64,000 bases of DNA from JANNNF01 sp040385825 (GTDB lineage Bacteria > Pseudomonadota > Alphaproteobacteria > Rhodobacterales > Rhodobacteraceae), in contig JAZKGQ010000018.1 in assembly GCA_040385825.1 (NCBI GenBank), positions 1 through 64,000 on the forward strand, read 5' to 3'. Below the pieces are notes generated by a model. That model made no database searches. It saw only the letters and a list, made by a program, of their open reading frames with translations, and had not been told where the DNA came from. Positions 7,662 to 16,984 of this stretch are shown in pieces. Position 1 is the first letter of the stretch, and each line of letters opens with the position of its first letter. The translations under genes and the position numbers were made by a program.

Positions 7662-9254
7662 ATGATCTTCAAACCCACATTGCTTGCCCGCGCCGCAACC
7701 GCCGGCCTTGCCATCGCCACCTTTGCCACCCTCTGCCTTGCCACCCCCGCCACGGCGCAGACCCTGCGCTGGGGGGCTGCGCGCGACATCAACTCGCTGG
7801 ATCCCTATTCCTACGGTTCGACCTTCACCATCAGCTTTCTGAACCATGTGTACGAGGGGCTGGTGCGCTATGACGCCAATCTCAAGATCGAACCCGCGCT
7901 GGCGACCGAATGGGAAGTGCTGCCCAACAACATCTGGCGCTTCAAGCTGCGCAAGGGCGTGAAATTCCAAGACGGCGCGGATTTCACCGCCGATGACGTG
8001 GTGATGTCGCTGGCCCGTGTCAGCCACCCCGACAGCCCGCTGAAGGGCAACCTGCCCGCCTACAAATCCGCGACCAAGGTTGATGACTATACTGTCGACA
8101 TCGAACTGGTCGGCACCTACCCGCTGCTGCTGAACGATCTGACCAACATCCACATGTTCGATGCAGGCTGGCTGACCAGAAACAACGCCGAACTGCCGAC
8201 CGATGTGGCCAAGAAGGTCGAAGGCTACCCCACCTTCAATGCAAACGGCACTGGCCCCTTCAAGGTTGAAAGCCGGGTGCCCGACAGCAAGACCGTGCTG
8301 GTCGTGAACGAAAACTGGTGGGACAAGCCAAAGCACAACCTGAAACGCATCGAATTCATGCCGATCGCGTCCGACGCGACCCGCGTGGCCGCCCTGCTGT
8401 CGGGCGAGATCGACTTTACCGAAAAGGCCCCGGTGCAGGATCTGCCCCGCCTTGCCGCCACCCCGACCGTCAAGGTGATGGAGGCCAACGAACTGCGCAC
8501 CATCATGTTCGGCTTCAACTTTCAGGACAAGCTGTTCAACGGCCAGCCGAACCTGTTCAAGGAAAAGAAGATGCGCGAGGCCGTGGCCCTTGCCATCGAC
8601 CTGAACCTGATCCGCGACAAGGTGATGCGCGGCAAATCCCGCGTCACGGGCACCATCGTCGCCCCCGCCATTCCGGGCTATGACGCGGCGCTGGACGTGC
8701 CCACCGCCTATGACCCCGAAAAAGCCGCCGCACTGATCAAGGAACTGGGCGCCGAAGGCTATGCCTTCGAGATCGTCTGCGCCAACGATGTCTGGCTGAA
8801 CGAGGAGGAAATCTGCAACGCCATGGTGTCGATGCTGACCCGTGTCGGCCTTGCCCCGACCCTCAGCATCGGCCCGAACGCCGTGCAGCAGATCAAGCAG
8901 ACCAACGGCGAGGCCGACATGTTCAGCTTTGGCTGGGCCAACGAGCCGATGCTGGACAGCTACTCGATCCTCCTGCAGGTGTTTCAGACCAAAAGCGACA
9001 AGGCCGGGGTGTTCAACTGGGGCGGCTGGTCCTATCCTGAGCTTGACAAGCTGATCATCGCGGCCTCGACCGAACTGGACCGCGACAAGCGCCTTGCGAT
9101 GCAGGCGCAGGCCATGAAAATCGTCAAGGACGAGTCGATCATGCTGCCCTTCCACCAGCAGCCGATGGCCTGGGCCACCTCTGACAAGGTAGAAAGCGTG
9201 GTGCAGTTGTCGGACAACAAGGGGCGCCACTGGCTGACCCGCATGACCGAATAG
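7662..9254 (+). CDS. ABC transporter substrate-binding protein, family 5 (peptide type)
   Basis: A 530-aa periplasmic binding protein of the DppA/OppA family. The chosen ATG gives a signal peptide: Lys4 and Arg10 followed by a hydrophobic core, ending in TPATAQ with mature TLRWGAARD. Family hallmarks include LDPYSYGSTF, YEGLVRYDANLKIEPALATEW and FKLRKGVKFQDGADFTADDV. It starts the run binding protein - permease - permease - amidohydrolase - amidohydrolase - ATPase - ATPase. Family 5 proteins bind peptides, opines, nickel, glycosides and other solutes, so the ligand cannot be named; the two amidohydrolases suggest an amide or cyclic N compound. Confidence 0.9.
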   Translation: MIFKPTLLARAATAGLAIATFATLCLATPATAQTLRWGAARDINSLDPYSYGSTFTISFLNHVYEGLVRYDANLKIEPALATEWEVLPNNIWRFKLRKGVKFQDGADFTADDVVMSLARVSHPDSPLKGNLPAYKSATKVDDYTVDIELVGTYPLLLNDLTNIHMFDAGWLTRNNAELPTDVAKKVEGYPTFNANGTGPFKVESRVPDSKTVLVVNENWWDKPKHNLKRIEFMPIASDATRVAALLSGEIDFTEKAPVQDLPRLAATPTVKVMEANELRTIMFGFNFQDKLFNGQPNLFKEKKMREAVALAIDLNLIRDKVMRGKSRVTGTIVAPAIPGYDAALDVPTAYDPEKAAALIKELGAEGYAFEIVCANDVWLNEEEICNAMVSMLTRVGLAPTLSIGPNAVQQIKQTNGEADMFSFGWANEPMLDSYSILLQVFQTKSDKAGVFNWGGWSYPELDKLIIAASTELDRDKRLAMQAQAMKIVKDESIMLPFHQQPMAWATSDKVESVVQLSDNKGRHWLTRMTE

Positions 9255-9322
9255 ACCCGCCCGATCCCCGGCCCGGCGCGCGATGCACCGGGCCGGGCCT
9301 TCCCCCTGCAGGAGCCGGTGAC

Positions 9323-10294
9323 ATGATTGCTTTCCTTATCAAACGGCTGGCGAATGCGGCACTTGTGATGCTGGTTGTCGCGCTGATGGCCTTCATGATC
9401 TTCCGCTTTGTCGGCGATCCGGTGCAACTGATGGTCAACGAACAGACCACGCAGGCCGAACGCGATGAATTGCGCGAAAGGCTGGGCCTGAACCAATCGA
9501 TGCCGATGCAGTATCTGCGCTTTGTCGGCAACGCGGTGCAGGGCGATTTCGGCATCTCCTACCGCAACCAGCAAGAGGTGATGAGCCTGATCGCCGAGCG
9601 TTTCCCCGCCACCATCGAACTGGTGCTGGTGGCCACGCTGATCTCCCTTGTCGTCGGCGTGCCGCTTGGCGTGATCACCGCCATCCATCGCGGCAGATGG
9701 TATTCCGAAGGCCTGCAATTCCTGTCGATCATCGGTGTGTCGCTGCCCAGCTTTGTCATCGGCATCATGCTGATCCTGGTGTTTTCGGTCACGCTCAACA
9801 TCCTGCCCGCCTTCGGGCGCGGCGATGTGGTCGCCATCGGCTGGTGGACCACCGGCCTCTTGACGCCATCAGGCCGCGCGGCGCTGATCCTGCCTTCGGT
9901 GGCGCTGTCGTTCTACCAGATTACGCTGGTGATGCGGCTGGTCCGGGCCGAAATGCTCGAGGTGCTGCGATCAGACTTCATCAAGTTCGCCCGCGCCCGC
10001 GGGGTGCCGTCGTGGCGGGTGCACTACAGCCACGCGCTGCGCAACTGCCTGATGCCGGTGGTGACGATGACAGCCATGAACATCGGATCGCTGATCGCCT
10101 TCGCGCTGATCACGGAAACCGTGTTCCAGTGGCCGGGCATGGGGATGCTGTTCATTCAGGCCGTCACCTTTGTCGATATTCCGGTGATGGCGGCGTATCT
10201 GTGCATCGTTTCCTTCATCTTTGTCGCGCTGAACACGCTCGTCGACATCACCTATGCGATGATCGACCCGCGCCTGCGCAATGCAAGGGCCTGA
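9323..10294 (+). CDS. ABC transporter permease, DppB type
   Basis: A 323-aa inner-membrane permease. The N-terminal helix after MIAFLIKRL, the long periplasmic segment with ERLGLNQSMPMQYLRFVGNAVQGDFG, and the EAA-like cytoplasmic loop (FARARGVPSWRVHYSHALRN) are typical of the DppB/OppB half of dipeptide-type importers. A GGAG ribosome-binding site precedes the ATG. It is separated from the binding protein by 68 bp and from the second permease by 3 bp. Confidence 0.93.
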   Translation: MIAFLIKRLANAALVMLVVALMAFMIFRFVGDPVQLMVNEQTTQAERDELRERLGLNQSMPMQYLRFVGNAVQGDFGISYRNQQEVMSLIAERFPATIELVLVATLISLVVGVPLGVITAIHRGRWYSEGLQFLSIIGVSLPSFVIGIMLILVFSVTLNILPAFGRGDVVAIGWWTTGLLTPSGRAALILPSVALSFYQITLVMRLVRAEMLEVLRSDFIKFARARGVPSWRVHYSHALRNCLMPVVTMTAMNIGSLIAFALITETVFQWPGMGMLFIQAVTFVDIPVMAAYLCIVSFIFVALNTLVDITYAMIDPRLRNARA

Positions 10295-10297
10295 CCC

Positions 10298-11230
10298 ATG
10301 ACCGTGAACCTGTCCTCCCCCGGCCTGCTGACCCGCATCCGCCAAAGCGACCTGTGGTGGTCCTTCACCCGCCAGCGCAGCGCGGTGTTCGCCGCCATCC
10401 TTCTGGCCGTGCTGATCCTCAGCGCCTTCACCGCCCCCCTGTACGCCCCGCAAAACCCCTTCGATCCGGCCCAGCTGGAGCTGTGGAACGCCGAGATTCC
10501 GCCGCTCTGGCTGGAGGGCGGGCAATGGCCCTACATCTTGGGCACCGATACCCAGGGCCGCGACATCCTGTCGGCCATCCTTTACGGCTCGCGCATTTCC
10601 ATCCTGATCGGCATAGCCTCGGTCGTGTTCGCGCTGGTCATCGGCATCGGCACCGGGCTGGTGGCGGGCTACTACGGCGGGTTCATTGAAAACGCGCTGA
10701 TGCGGGTGGGCGACATCCTGCTGTCGATCCCCACCATCCTGATCGCCATTCTGGTCAGCGCCATCGTGCGCGAACTGCTGCCGCCTGCCTTGCGCGACGT
10801 GGGGGCGGCGGGGGTTCTGGTGCTGGCCATCGTGCTGAGCGGGTGGGTGCAATACGCCCGCACTGTACGGGCGCAAACCGCGGTTGAACGCGGCAAGGAA
10901 TACGTTCAGGCCGCCCAACTGCTGAAAGTGCCCGCCCGCCGCATCATGGTCAGCCATATCCTGCCCAACACGCTGACCCCCATTCTGGTGGCGGCAACCC
11001 TGAACTTCGGCATGGCGATCCTGACCGAGGCCACCCTGTCCTTCCTGGGCATCGGCATGCCGCCCAGCCAGCCCAGCCTTGGCACCCTGATCCGGCTGGG
11101 CAACCAATTCCTGTTCTCAGGCATGTGGTGGATCGTGCTGTTCCCGGTGCTGCAACTCTGCCTGCTGGTCGTGTCGGTCAACCTGCTGGGTGACTGGCTG
11201 CGCGACGCGCTGAACCCGAAACTGAGGTAA
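10298..11230 (+). CDS. ABC transporter permease, DppC type
   Basis: The 310-aa second permease of the importer, with the N-terminal OppC-type helix, the conserved GTDTQGRDILSAILYGSRIS segment and the cytoplasmic loop around AAQLLKVPARRIMVSHILPN. Five to six membrane spans are apparent. Its stop overlaps the start of the first amidohydrolase by one base, tying enzyme and transporter to one transcript. Confidence 0.93.
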   Translation: MTVNLSSPGLLTRIRQSDLWWSFTRQRSAVFAAILLAVLILSAFTAPLYAPQNPFDPAQLELWNAEIPPLWLEGGQWPYILGTDTQGRDILSAILYGSRISILIGIASVVFALVIGIGTGLVAGYYGGFIENALMRVGDILLSIPTILIAILVSAIVRELLPPALRDVGAAGVLVLAIVLSGWVQYARTVRAQTAVERGKEYVQAAQLLKVPARRIMVSHILPNTLTPILVAATLNFGMAILTEATLSFLGIGMPPSQPSLGTLIRLGNQFLFSGMWWIVLFPVLQLCLLVVSVNLLGDWLRDALNPKLR

Positions 11231-12435
11231 TGATGACCGATCTTCTGATCCGCAATATCCGCCCGATGGCCGGGGCCACCGCCGACCTGCTGATCCGCGA
11301 TGGCCGCATCGCCGCCATTGGCCCCGATCTTGTGGCCGAAGGCGTGGCCGTTGAAGACGCCCACGGCGCGATTGCCATTCCCGCACTGGTTGACGCCCAC
11401 ACCCATCTGGACAAGACCACCTGGGGCATGGGCTGGTATGCGGGGCGCAAGGGCGGCGACTTGCAGGCCCTGATCGACAACGAACGCAACGAACGCATCC
11501 CCTTGGGCCTCGACGTGCATCGCCAATCCATGCGCCACGCCCTGCACCTGATCGCCAATGGCACCGGCCATATCCGCAGCCATGTCGATGTGGATCACGA
11601 CCACAAGCTGACCCTGCTGGAAGGCAAGCTGCGCACGCGGCAAGCCCTGCAAGGGGCGGTCGACATTCAGATCGTCGCCTTCCCGCAATCCGGCCTGATG
11701 ATCCGCCCCGGCGTCTATGACCTGCTGGATCAGGCCTTGGCCATGGGGGCCGATGTGGTCGGCGGGCTGGACCCGTCGTCGATGGACCGTGATCCGAAAG
11801 CCTCGCTCGATGCGATCTTCCGGCTGGCCGAAAGGCACGGCAAACCCATCGACATCCACCTGCACGAATATGGCGAACTTGGCGCCTTCACGCTGGAGGA
11901 AATCATCACCCGCACCCGCGCGCATGGCATGCAGGGCAAGGTCGGCGTGTCGCATTGCTTTTGCCTCGGCATGCCCAACCCGCACCGCGTGGCCCCGCTG
12001 ATGGAGGCCGTGGCCCGCGAAGACATCCGCATTTTCACCACCGGCCATCCGTCCGCCGAGGTGCCAAGCCTGCAAGACCTGCGCGCGCACGGCATCAAGG
12101 TCGGCATGGGCTGCGATGGCATCCGTGACACCTGGGGGCCATGGGGCCAGCCCGACATGCTGCACCGCGCCCGCATTGTCGGGATGAAAAACCGCATGCG
12201 CCGCGATGACGAGCTGGAACTGCTGCTCTACACCGCCTCGCGCGGCGGGGCCGATGCCATGGGGCTTGAGGCCTTGGGGTTGGTGGTCGGTGCTGTTGCG
12301 GACCTGACGCTGGTGGCAGGCGAAACCCTTGCCCATGCCGTGGTCGAGGAAGCCCCCCGCCCGCTGGTCGTCAAGGGGGGACGCGTGGTGGCCCGAGGCG
12401 GCGCGCTGACCCTGCCGGGGATCACCCTGCCATGA
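11230..12435 (+). CDS. Amidohydrolase, cytosine deaminase-like
   Basis: A 401-aa metal-dependent hydrolase of the amidohydrolase superfamily. The metal-binding HxH is His57/His59 in VDAHTHLDK. Further expected ligands are in IDIHLHEYGEL, VSHCFCLGMPNP and GCDGIRDTWGP, the last carrying the catalytic Asp. The layout resembles cytosine/isocytosine-type deaminases. Lying between the permeases and ATPases of one importer, it probably acts on the imported compound after entry. ATG 11233 is an equally possible start. The exact substrate is unknown. Confidence 0.8.
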   Translation: MMTDLLIRNIRPMAGATADLLIRDGRIAAIGPDLVAEGVAVEDAHGAIAIPALVDAHTHLDKTTWGMGWYAGRKGGDLQALIDNERNERIPLGLDVHRQSMRHALHLIANGTGHIRSHVDVDHDHKLTLLEGKLRTRQALQGAVDIQIVAFPQSGLMIRPGVYDLLDQALAMGADVVGGLDPSSMDRDPKASLDAIFRLAERHGKPIDIHLHEYGELGAFTLEEIITRTRAHGMQGKVGVSHCFCLGMPNPHRVAPLMEAVAREDIRIFTTGHPSAEVPSLQDLRAHGIKVGMGCDGIRDTWGPWGQPDMLHRARIVGMKNRMRRDDELELLLYTASRGGADAMGLEALGLVVGAVADLTLVAGETLAHAVVEEAPRPLVVKGGRVVARGGALTLPGITLP

Positions 12436-13922
12436 CCAGGCTCTGCGACCTCACCCTTGGCGCGCAGCCCGCTGGCCGCACCGCCCTGACCGCCGACTGG
12501 GTGCTGGGCCATGCAGGCGATGGCCATTGCCTGATCCCGAACGGCGAGGTGGTGTTCGAGGCAGGCCGCATCCTGCATGTCGGCCAACGCTTTGAGGGCG
12601 AGGTCGCCCGCCGCATTCCCCTTGGCCGCGCCCTGATCTCGCCCGGCCTGATCGACCTTGATGCGCTGTCCGATCTCGACACCACGATCCTGAGCATCGA
12701 CCACAACCCCGGCTGGGCCAAGGGCCGGGTCTGGCCGCGATCATACGTCGACCGTGGCCCGTATGAGATGTATTCCCCCGACGAACTGGCCTTCCAGAAA
12801 CGCTACGCCTTTGCCCAACTGCTGTTGAACGGCATCACCACCGCCGCCCCCATAGCCTCGCTGTTCTACCGTGAATGGGCCGAAACCACCGCCGAATTTA
12901 CCGCCGCCGCCGAGGCCGCAGGCGAAATGGGCCTGCGCGTCTACCTCTCCCCCGCCTACCGCACAGGCGGCATGGTGCTGGACGCCCCCGGCCAGATCAC
13001 TCCGCTGTTTGACGAACCCCGCGGCATGGCAGGCCTTGATGACGCCATCGCCTTCATCACCAGCCAGCAGGGCCGCCACAACGGCCTGATCAATGGCATG
13101 CTCGCCCCCGACCGGGTGGAAACCTGCACCGCGCCCTTGCTGCGCCGCACCATGGATGCCGCCCGCGATCTGGATTGCCGGGTCCGCCTGCACATGGCCC
13201 AAGGCGTGATGGAGGTGCAGACCGTGCAAGCCCTGCACGGCACCACCGCGCCCGACTGGCTGGCCCGCGAAGGCCTGCTGAACGACCGCATCCTCGCCCC
13301 GCATGCCACAAATGCGACGGAAACCGACCTGACCCACTACGCCGAGAACGGCGTCAGCGTCGTGCATTGCCCGCTGGTCGCAGCCCGCAGCGGTGCCATC
13401 CTGCGCAGCTTCGGCACCCTTCGCGCGCGTGGCATCAACATCGCCATGGGCACCGACACCGCCCCCGCCGACATGCTGCTGAACCTTTTGACCGGCCTGA
13501 TGACCGCGCGCATCGCCGACCCCGCCGCCCCGCACCAGCACAGCGCCGATTTCTGGGATGCCGCCACCCTGGGCGGCGCGCGCGCCCTGGGCCGCAGCGA
13601 CATCGGTTGCCTGAAACCAGGGGCCTGCGCCGATATCGCGGTGTTCCGGCTGGACGATGCCATCATGACCCCGGCGATTGACCCGATCACCACCCTGATT
13701 GCAGGCGGGTCCGGCAAAGTCACCCAAGCGACCTTTGTCGCTGGCCGCCTGTCGATGTGCGAAGGCCGCGTCGCTGGCATCGACATGGCCGCCGCGCAAA
13801 CCCGCGCCCAAGGTCAGTTCGACGGGCTGGTCGCCAGATACCCCGAGCGCAGTTGGCAACACCGCCCGGTGTCCGAGCTATTCCCGCCCAGCTACCCGAT
13901 CCGACAGGAATCCACGCCATGA
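12432..13922 (+). CDS. Amidohydrolase-family protein lacking the HxH motif
   Basis: A 496-aa protein of the chlorohydrolase/guanine-deaminase-like branch of amidohydrolases, judged from HMAQGVMEVQ (third His), LAPHATNATETDL (fourth His), VHCPLVAARSGA and MGTDTAPADMLLNLL (catalytic Asp region). The first metal motif, normally PGLxxxHxH, reads PGLIDLDALSDLD here, with L-D-A at residues 76-78. It may bind a single metal or catalyse a different step. It overlaps the first amidohydrolase by 4 bp and the first ATPase by 4 bp. Substrate unknown. Confidence 0.75.
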   Translation: MTRLCDLTLGAQPAGRTALTADWVLGHAGDGHCLIPNGEVVFEAGRILHVGQRFEGEVARRIPLGRALISPGLIDLDALSDLDTTILSIDHNPGWAKGRVWPRSYVDRGPYEMYSPDELAFQKRYAFAQLLLNGITTAAPIASLFYREWAETTAEFTAAAEAAGEMGLRVYLSPAYRTGGMVLDAPGQITPLFDEPRGMAGLDDAIAFITSQQGRHNGLINGMLAPDRVETCTAPLLRRTMDAARDLDCRVRLHMAQGVMEVQTVQALHGTTAPDWLAREGLLNDRILAPHATNATETDLTHYAENGVSVVHCPLVAARSGAILRSFGTLRARGINIAMGTDTAPADMLLNLLTGLMTARIADPAAPHQHSADFWDAATLGGARALGRSDIGCLKPGACADIAVFRLDDAIMTPAIDPITTLIAGGSGKVTQATFVAGRLSMCEGRVAGIDMAAAQTRAQGQFDGLVARYPERSWQHRPVSELFPPSYPIRQESTP

Positions 13923-14905
13923 CCCAAACCCCGATGCTGGATGTCCGCGCCCTGCGGGTGGAATTTCCCGGCCGCCACGGCACGGTCACGGCGCTGGCCG
14001 ACATCAGCCTGACCATCCAGCCCGGCGAAATCCTTGGCGTGGTGGGCGAATCCGGGGCCGGCAAATCCATGACCGGATTGGCCGTTCTGGGCCTGCTGGA
14101 CCCGCCCGGCCATGTCGCGGGCGGCGAGGTCTGGCTGAACGGCCGCCGCATCGACCAGCTTTCCGACCGCGAGATGCAGCAGATCCGCGGGCGCGAGATC
14201 GGCGCGATCTTCCAGGACCCGCTCACCTCGCTGAACCCGCTGTTTTCGGTTGGCAAGCAACTGGTCGAAACCATCCGTCTGCACCTGCCGCTGAGCCGCA
14301 CTGACGCCCGCCGCCGCGCCATCGACCTGCTGGCTGAGGTTGGCATCCCCGGCCCGGACATCCGCGTCGACCACTTCCCGCATCAGTTTTCCGGCGGCAT
14401 GCGCCAGCGCGTGGTGATCGCGCTCGCCCTTGCGGCCCGCCCGAAACTGATCATCGCGGATGAACCCACCACCGCGCTGGATGTGTCCATCCAGGCCCAG
14501 ATCACCTCACTCCTCCGCCGCCTGTGCAAGGATAACGGCACAGCCGTCATGCTGGTCACGCATGACATGGGGGTGATCGCCGAAACCGCCGACCGGGTGG
14601 CGGTGATGTACGCCGGGCGACTGGTCGAAATCGGCCCGGTGGCCGATGTGATCGCCCGGCCCAGCCACCCCTACACGCGCGGGCTGATGGGCTCGATCCC
14701 CACGCTTGGCGCGCGGGTGCCGCGTCTGCAACAGATCGACGGCGCGATGCCCCGGCTGGATGCCATCCCGCAGGGCTGCGCCTTCAACCCGCGCTGCCCG
14801 CAGGTCATGCCGCGCTGCCGCACCGACCGCCCGCCCCTGCACGCCAGCGGGTCGGGCCACAGCGCCTGCTGGCTGACCCAAACCGCACAGGAGAGCGCCG
14901 CATGA
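13919..14905 (+). CDS. ABC transporter ATP-binding protein, DppD type
   Basis: A 328-aa ATPase energising the importer. It has Walker A (GESGAGKSMTG), the signature (FSGGMRQR), Walker B (LIIADEPTTALD) and a C-terminal oligopeptide-transporter extension with the cysteine cluster CAFNPRCPQVMPRC. The start at 13919 gives an ATGA overlap with the preceding amidohydrolase; the open frame further upstream is a shadow inside that gene. Confidence 0.94.
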   Translation: MTQTPMLDVRALRVEFPGRHGTVTALADISLTIQPGEILGVVGESGAGKSMTGLAVLGLLDPPGHVAGGEVWLNGRRIDQLSDREMQQIRGREIGAIFQDPLTSLNPLFSVGKQLVETIRLHLPLSRTDARRRAIDLLAEVGIPGPDIRVDHFPHQFSGGMRQRVVIALALAARPKLIIADEPTTALDVSIQAQITSLLRRLCKDNGTAVMLVTHDMGVIAETADRVAVMYAGRLVEIGPVADVIARPSHPYTRGLMGSIPTLGARVPRLQQIDGAMPRLDAIPQGCAFNPRCPQVMPRCRTDRPPLHASGSGHSACWLTQTAQESAA

Positions 14906-15927
14906 CCCCCCCAAACATGTCTGGCCCCGCCCTCACCGTCACCCACCTGTCGCGCTTGTTCAACGTCTCGGCCCCCTGGCTGAACCGGGTGATCGAGCGC
15001 AAACCCAAGGCGTATCTGCGCGCCGTCGATGACATCAGCTTTTCCGTGCCGTCGGGCGGCTGCCTCAGCCTTGTCGGCGAAAGCGGCTGCGGCAAATCCA
15101 CCGTCGCACGGCTGGTCACCGGCCTGCACGCGCCAAGCGGCGGGCAGATGACATTTGCCAAGGGCAAGAACGGCAAGCCCTTGGCGGCACAGATGATTTT
15201 CCAGGACCCCTATGCCAGCCTCAACCCCCGCTGGCGGGTGTTCGACATCATCGCCGAACCGCTGCGCGAGTTCAAACTGCGCGCCACCGAGGCCGACATC
15301 GCCGACCGCGTGGGCGAATTGCTGACCACCGTCGGCCTTGCCCCCCGCGATGGCCGCAAGTTCCCGCACGAGTTTTCCGGCGGCCAGCGCCAGCGCATTT
15401 CCATCGCCCGCGCCCTTGCCACTGAACCCGAGTTTCTGGTCTGCGACGAGCCGACCTCGGCCCTTGATGTGTCGGTGCAGGCGCAGATCCTGAACCTGAT
15501 GCGCCGCCTGCAAGATGAAATGGGCCTGACCTACCTGTTCATCAGCCATGACATGAGCGTGGTGCGCCACATGTCCGACCAGATCGCCGTGATGTATCTG
15601 GGCCGGATCGTCGAACAGGCTGCGACCGAAGTGCTGTTCGCCACCCCCAAACACCCCTACACGCAGCTTTTGCTGGAAACCATTCCCAACGTCGCCGCCC
15701 CCAAACGCGACCGCGAAATGCAGTCCGGCGAGGTGCCCAGCCCGATGAAGCCCCCCTCCGGCTGCACCTTCCACCCCCGCTGCCCGCAATCCGACGCCCG
15801 CTGTTCGGCAGAACGCCCCGAGATGCAGGCATATGGTGACGGCAGCCGTGTGGCCTGCCACCGGGTTGCCGAAACCATGGCGGCACTGGCGGTGCCGATG
15901 GTCGAGGGGCGGAGGTTGTCGGCGTAG
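14902..15927 (+). CDS. ABC transporter ATP-binding protein, DppF type
   Basis: A 341-aa second ATPase, with Walker A (GESGCGKSTVARL), signature (FSGGQRQR), Walker B (FLVCDEPTSALD) and the C-terminal Cys-rich extension (CTFHPRCPQSDARC). An ATGA overlap with the DppD-type gene couples them. It completes a full five-component importer interrupted only by the two amidohydrolases. Confidence 0.94.
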   Translation: MTPPNMSGPALTVTHLSRLFNVSAPWLNRVIERKPKAYLRAVDDISFSVPSGGCLSLVGESGCGKSTVARLVTGLHAPSGGQMTFAKGKNGKPLAAQMIFQDPYASLNPRWRVFDIIAEPLREFKLRATEADIADRVGELLTTVGLAPRDGRKFPHEFSGGQRQRISIARALATEPEFLVCDEPTSALDVSVQAQILNLMRRLQDEMGLTYLFISHDMSVVRHMSDQIAVMYLGRIVEQAATEVLFATPKHPYTQLLLETIPNVAAPKRDREMQSGEVPSPMKPPSGCTFHPRCPQSDARCSAERPEMQAYGDGSRVACHRVAETMAALAVPMVEGRRLSA

Positions 15928-16100
15928 TCTGGTCAAAGTATCGGACGCGACTCGGCGCATCGGCAGCAATGCCCGTGGTCCGCAGGGCCGGGGTAACGTC
16001 GCTTTGGCTGTGTTGCGACCCTCGGGCCACCAAATGCGGTCGCCGCCACCAGCGTCGGTTCTGCACGGTCAGGGCTTGGTCGAAAGGGATGGGGGGCGAA

Positions 16101-16490
16101 ATGATCGATCCGCTGAAGGTTGAACAGATGGCTGCCGATTACACAGCCGCGTGGAACTCGAAATCCGCAAAGGCCGTGGCTTCGTTTTACGCCGAAGAGG
16201 GCGAGATCATCATAAATCGCGGCACCCCGTGGACGGGGCGGTCGCGGGTGCAGGATATGGCGGCAGGCTTTTACGCCGATGTGCCGGACCTGTCGCTGAC
16301 CTGCGACGATGTTCGCTGTTCAGATCGGCACGTCGTCTATGTCTGGACCTTCACCGGCCATGACGCGACCACCGGCAAACCGCTGAACATTCGCGGATGG
16401 GAAGAATGGGACTTGAACGAGGATCTCAAGGTCGTGGCCTCGCGCGGTTGGTTCGATGCCATCGACTACGCCCGGCAAGCCGCGGGGTAA
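16101..16490 (+). CDS. NTF2-like / SnoaL-type small protein
   Basis: A 129-aa protein with the cone-shaped NTF2-like pattern: an N-terminal helix (VEQMAADYTAAWNSKSAKAVASFYAEEGEIIINRG), then strands around YVWTFTGHD and WEEWDLNEDLKVV. Such proteins are often small isomerases, cyclases or accessory domains. It lies 174 bp after the importer and before the oppositely oriented racemase, so it may belong to the same pathway. The start follows GGGGGGCGAA; ATG 16089 is an alternative. No catalytic role can be assigned from sequence. Confidence 0.7.
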   Translation: MIDPLKVEQMAADYTAAWNSKSAKAVASFYAEEGEIIINRGTPWTGRSRVQDMAAGFYADVPDLSLTCDDVRCSDRHVVYVWTFTGHDATTGKPLNIRGWEEWDLNEDLKVVASRGWFDAIDYARQAAG

Positions 16491-16665
16491 GGGCCGCTCT
16501 GCCACGACAGCCCCCTGCCGCAATCTGCGTGACCGCAGCGGGTGACAATCCAGAGGCGCTCTGACATCGGGCAGATCTATGCCATCAAGGAATTGTTTTT
16601 GATATTAGAGCGCGATGAACCATCGCTGAACCACTTTCTTCTGCCCGGAATCAAGCGCGAAGCGC

Positions 16666-16732
16666 GCCGGGCAATGCCCCATTGCCCGGCAGGCGTTTGC
16701 TTTGGCAAACGCCGAGAGGGGGCCGCCCCCTC
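16666..16732. repeat. Cluster of three perfect hairpins
   Basis: Three stem-loops follow one another: 16666-16690 (11-bp arms GCCGGGCAATG, loop CCC), 16692-16713 (9-bp arms GGCGTTTGC, loop TTTG) and 16716-16732 (7-bp arms GAGGGGG, loop CCG). The arrangement resembles a composite palindromic intergenic element. Similar architecture occurs at 63706-63793. Confidence 0.75.
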
Positions 16733-16905
16733 GGGCGGGCATTCTGCAACGTCACCAGCAGAAATACTGTGGGAGAATTTGAACCATAAACCGCGTAGAA
16801 CGGCCGTTGCTTGCCCACCCGGCGGTCGGGCATTGCCCTCACGTCGTGCATGTCAAGAAGGCTACAGGAAAACAGGACCGGTTCCATAAAGGGTCTTCTT
16901 GCTCT

Positions 16906-16926
16906 AAAAAACAGCCCCTCCGGGGC
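16906..16926 (-). terminator. Rho-independent terminator for the racemase/flavin reductase operon
   Basis: Read on the minus strand, a GCCCC-GGA-GGGGC stem is followed within two bases by a run of six T. It sits about 60 bp downstream of the racemase stop. Confidence 0.6.
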
Positions 16927-16984
16927 GCGCCGAAGCCCGGCCACACAAGACCTGCGCCGCTTTTCTGCTGCGGGCAGGGAGTGT

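Larger units (their letters stand above)
16491..16984. other. 494-bp intergenic region with hairpins
   Basis: No gene is supported. It holds an AT-richer patch near 16580-16640, three consecutive perfect hairpins (16666-16732) and a minus-strand terminator (16906-16926). It looks like a spacer built from palindromic elements between the importer operon and the convergent racemase operon. Confidence 0.6.

Noticed and set aside
16101..16490. Pseudogene of a longer oxygenase subunit
   Set aside because: The ORF is complete for a stand-alone NTF2-like protein with a plausible ribosome-binding site; flanking DNA shows no continuing homologous frame.
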